Positions 62,450-64,000 of a stretch of DNA of 64,000 nt are shown here, one piece after another. Source of the DNA: Sulfurovum zhangzhouensis (GTDB taxonomy: Bacteria > Campylobacterota > Campylobacteria > Campylobacterales > Sulfurovaceae). A program made the position numbers and the translations under genes. Where the stretch lies: assembly GCF_030347965.1 (NCBI RefSeq), contig NZ_JAQIBD010000001.1, positions 918,303 through 982,302 on the forward strand, in the 5' to 3' direction. The notes beneath the pieces were generated by a model. That model made no database searches and was not told where the DNA came from. It worked only from the letters and a program-made list of their open reading frames with translations. The first letter of the stretch is position 1. Every line of letters starts with the position of its first letter.

Positions 62450-64000
62450 TTAATAGCTGTTTCCAGTACCTTCATTGAATTTTCCTTCAAGAGTCACGTC
62501 TGAAGTACCAGTGAATCTTGCACCTGTTGATGTACCGTTGATCGTGATGTTCTCAAATGAAGTGTTCGCTGCATCTACTGTATCAGATACACCATCCGCA
62601 CTCAATGAATAGATCGCAGCATAAGCATCATCTACGTTATCAGTGATCGTACCGTTAAGGAAGTGTCCACCGATACCGTCTTTCTTGAAGTAGATACCAC
62701 CCTCTTTTGCAGAAGCATTTTGAAGGATACTGAATCCGTCAAATGTTGCGTGAGTTGTTCCTGACATCTCAAATCCAGCGTTACCAGTTGTTTGTACTAC
62801 GTTAAGGTTTGTTACTGTTCCTGAGAAACCGTCATCGATATCGAAGTGGTCATCTGTACACTCACTTACATCGATATTGCTCATATTCACTGTACCACCC
62901 CATGCTTCCACACAGTCATCATCTGATTTATTTACAGTAATGTGGTCAATTGTAGTTCCTGAACCAACACCTACAAGTGAAAGACCGTTGATCTCTTTAT
63001 CTACATCCATTGTGATACCTGAGTTAAGGATCTTCACATATCTAAGGATACCTGAGTTGTCTGCAAGATCTGTATCTCCGGCAACGAATGAAGGATCCAC
63101 CTCATATGGAAGAACTTGCGGGTTACCTGCATTACCGATGATTGTTAGACCACCCCATTGCCCTACTGCCGGTGCTGCACCGTCAATCGCAACTTTTGTT
63201 GAAGTGAATGTAATAGGCTCTGCTGCTGTACCGTCTGCGATGATCTTACCACCTGCATCTACGAGCATGTATGATGTCTGTGCACCTGTACCGTCAAATG
63301 CTGCAAGTGTAGTTCCCGGCTCGATTGTCAATGTCGCACCATTCTCTACAACTACAAGACCGTCGATCAACCATAGTTTGTCTTTTGTAAGTGTCATATC
63401 ACTTGCGATACTGTTTGATAGAGTCGTTGTTCTCTTAGGTGTATTACCTGCACCTTTGTTGAATTTTCCTTCAAGCGTTGCAGCTGAAGTACCAGTGAAT
63501 CTTGCACCTGTTGATGTACCGTTGATCGTGATGTTCTCAAATGAAGTGTTCGCTGCATCTACTGTATCAGATACACCATCCGCACTCAATGAATAGATCG
63601 CACCATAAGCATCATCTACGTTATCAGTGATCGTACCGTTAAGGAAGTGTCCACCGATACCGTCTTTCTTGAAGTAGATACCACCCTCTTTTGCAGAAGC
63701 ATTTTGAAGGATACTGAATCCGTCAAATGTTGCGTGAGTTGTTCCTGACATCTCAAATCCAGCGTTACCAGTTGTTTGTACTACGTTAAGGTTTGTTACT
63801 GTTCCTGAGAAACCGTCATCGATATCGAAGTGGTCATCTGTACACTCACTTACATCGATATTGCTCATATTCACTGTACCACCCCATGCTTCCACACAGT
63901 CATCATCTGATTTATTTACAGTAATGTGGTCAATTGTAGTTCCTGAACCAACACCTACAAGTGAAAGACCGTTGATCTCTTTATCTACATCCATTGTGAT
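62450..64000 (-). CDS. Repetitive beta-helix-type secreted protein, C-terminal part
   Basis: At least 516 codons; the 5' end is outside the window. The protein consists of 328-residue repeats; about 1.6 are visible. Each has short parallel-beta-helix rungs (GTTIDHITVNKSDDDCVEAWGGTVNMSNIDVSE; DHFDIDDGFSGTVTNLNVV) and a block LTKDKLWLIDGLVVVENGATLTIEPGTTLAAFDGTG, like secreted right-handed beta-helix proteins of marine bacteria. Acidic, calcium-binding-like DDD/DDHFDIDDG runs recur. Placed directly before the TonB operon; it may be a surface or secreted partner of it. Function unknown. Confidence 0.7.
   Translation of the reverse strand: MTMDVDKEINGLSLVGVGSGTTIDHITVNKSDDDCVEAWGGTVNMSNIDVSECTDDHFDIDDGFSGTVTNLNVVQTTGNAGFEMSGTTHATFDGFSILQNASAKEGGIYFKKDGIGGHFLNGTITDNVDDAYGAIYSLSADGVSDTVDAANTSFENITINGTSTGARFTGTSAATLEGKFNKGAGNTPKRTTTLSNSIASDMTLTKDKLWLIDGLVVVENGATLTIEPGTTLAAFDGTGAQTSYMLVDAGGKIIADGTAAEPITFTSTKVAIDGAAPAVGQWGGLTIIGNAGNPQVLPYEVDPSFVAGDTDLADNSGILRYVKILNSGITMDVDKEINGLSLVGVGSGTTIDHITVNKSDDDCVEAWGGTVNMSNIDVSECTDDHFDIDDGFSGTVTNLNVVQTTGNAGFEMSGTTHATFDGFSILQNASAKEGGIYFKKDGIGGHFLNGTITDNVDDAYAAIYSLSADGVSDTVDAANTSFENITINGTSTGARFTGTSDVTLEGKFNEGTGNSY
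62476..64000. repeat. 984-bp near-identical tandem repeat inside the beta-helix gene
   Basis: Bases 62476-63016 match 63460-64000 at an offset of 984 bp (328 codons). After a short divergent edge (62490-62500 versus 63474-63484) the copies look the same, with only one difference noticed: an A/G codon change (DDAYAAIY versus DDAYGAIY). The repeat continues beyond the right edge. Confidence 0.9.

Noticed and set aside
62877..63596. Plus-strand open frame of 239 codons antisense to the beta-helix gene
   Set aside because: It mirrors the repetitive coding strand, has no ribosome site or recognisable domain, and its composition fits a shadow frame. The same applies to the 247-codon antisense frame at 11622-12365.
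1..64000. Prophage, insertion sequence or integron
   Set aside because: No transposase, integrase, phage structural gene or terminal inverted repeat flanked by a duplication was seen anywhere in the window.

Overview
The window looks like chromosomal DNA of a Campylobacterota (epsilonproteobacterial) chemolithotroph, most like the Sulfurovum/Sulfurimonas group. The grounds are a 14-gene complex I operon with the epsilonproteobacterial NuoE/NuoF replacements and two nuoG genes, the dnaG / TPR-rubredoxin / rnhA / rnc / aroC neighbourhood known from Campylobacter, and moderate GC content. This placement is from recognition; no database search was possible. No phage, IS element, CRISPR array, rRNA or replication origin was seen.

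Layout. (1) 1-16297, minus strand: nuoABCD-E'-F'-G2-G1-HIJKLMN, with nuoN cut by the window edge. The electron-input end is rebuilt. There is no FMN/NADH-binding NuoF. Instead there is a NuoF N3-domain remnant fused to a GltD/NfnB-like FAD oxidoreductase, plus two NuoG proteins with different iron-sulfur cluster sets. (2) 16.5-33.3 kb: housekeeping and catabolic genes. These are a rhodanese, an AAA ATPase, an N-acetylglucosamine PTS (fused HPr-EI, NagE; then crr and nagA in a minus-strand run with fadL and fadD), a hemerythrin/cupin pair divergent from a Crp-family regulator, a TrxR-like flavoprotein, acyltransferases, msrB and nfo. (3) 33.3-33.7 kb: four identical tRNA-Glu genes in a perfect 107-bp tandem array. 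(4) 33.8-42.8 kb: DNA/RNA maintenance genes (dnaG, rnhA, rnc, rnhB, recQ), aroC and a LapB-like protein.

(5) 42.8-62.4 kb is the most interesting region, an apparent phosphate-starvation (Pho) island. It holds olsF (ornithine lipid synthesis), plcP-agt (phospholipid to glycolipid remodelling), phoX, two tandem PhoB-like response regulators, a PiT phosphate transporter, a porin, and a complete TonB3-type system (DUF3450, long ExbB, ExbB, ExbD, TonB, TPR, TonB-dependent receptor). Seven intergenic regions carry direct repeats of a 7-bp element (TGTAAYN-like, read toward the gene) with 11-bp periodicity. In every case a -10-like hexamer starts exactly 9 bp after the last repeat, which is the architecture of PhoB-activated promoters. 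So lipid replacement, phosphate scavenging, phosphate uptake and outer-membrane import appear wired to one regulator, whose histidine kinase is not in the window. One of these promoters precedes a roughly 200-nt plcP leader that can fold on itself (candidate RNA). Another drives an unknown 77-aa protein.

(6) 62450-64000: the 3' part of a secreted beta-helix-type protein built from 328-residue repeats that are almost identical at DNA level (984-bp period). Its 5' end lies outside the window.
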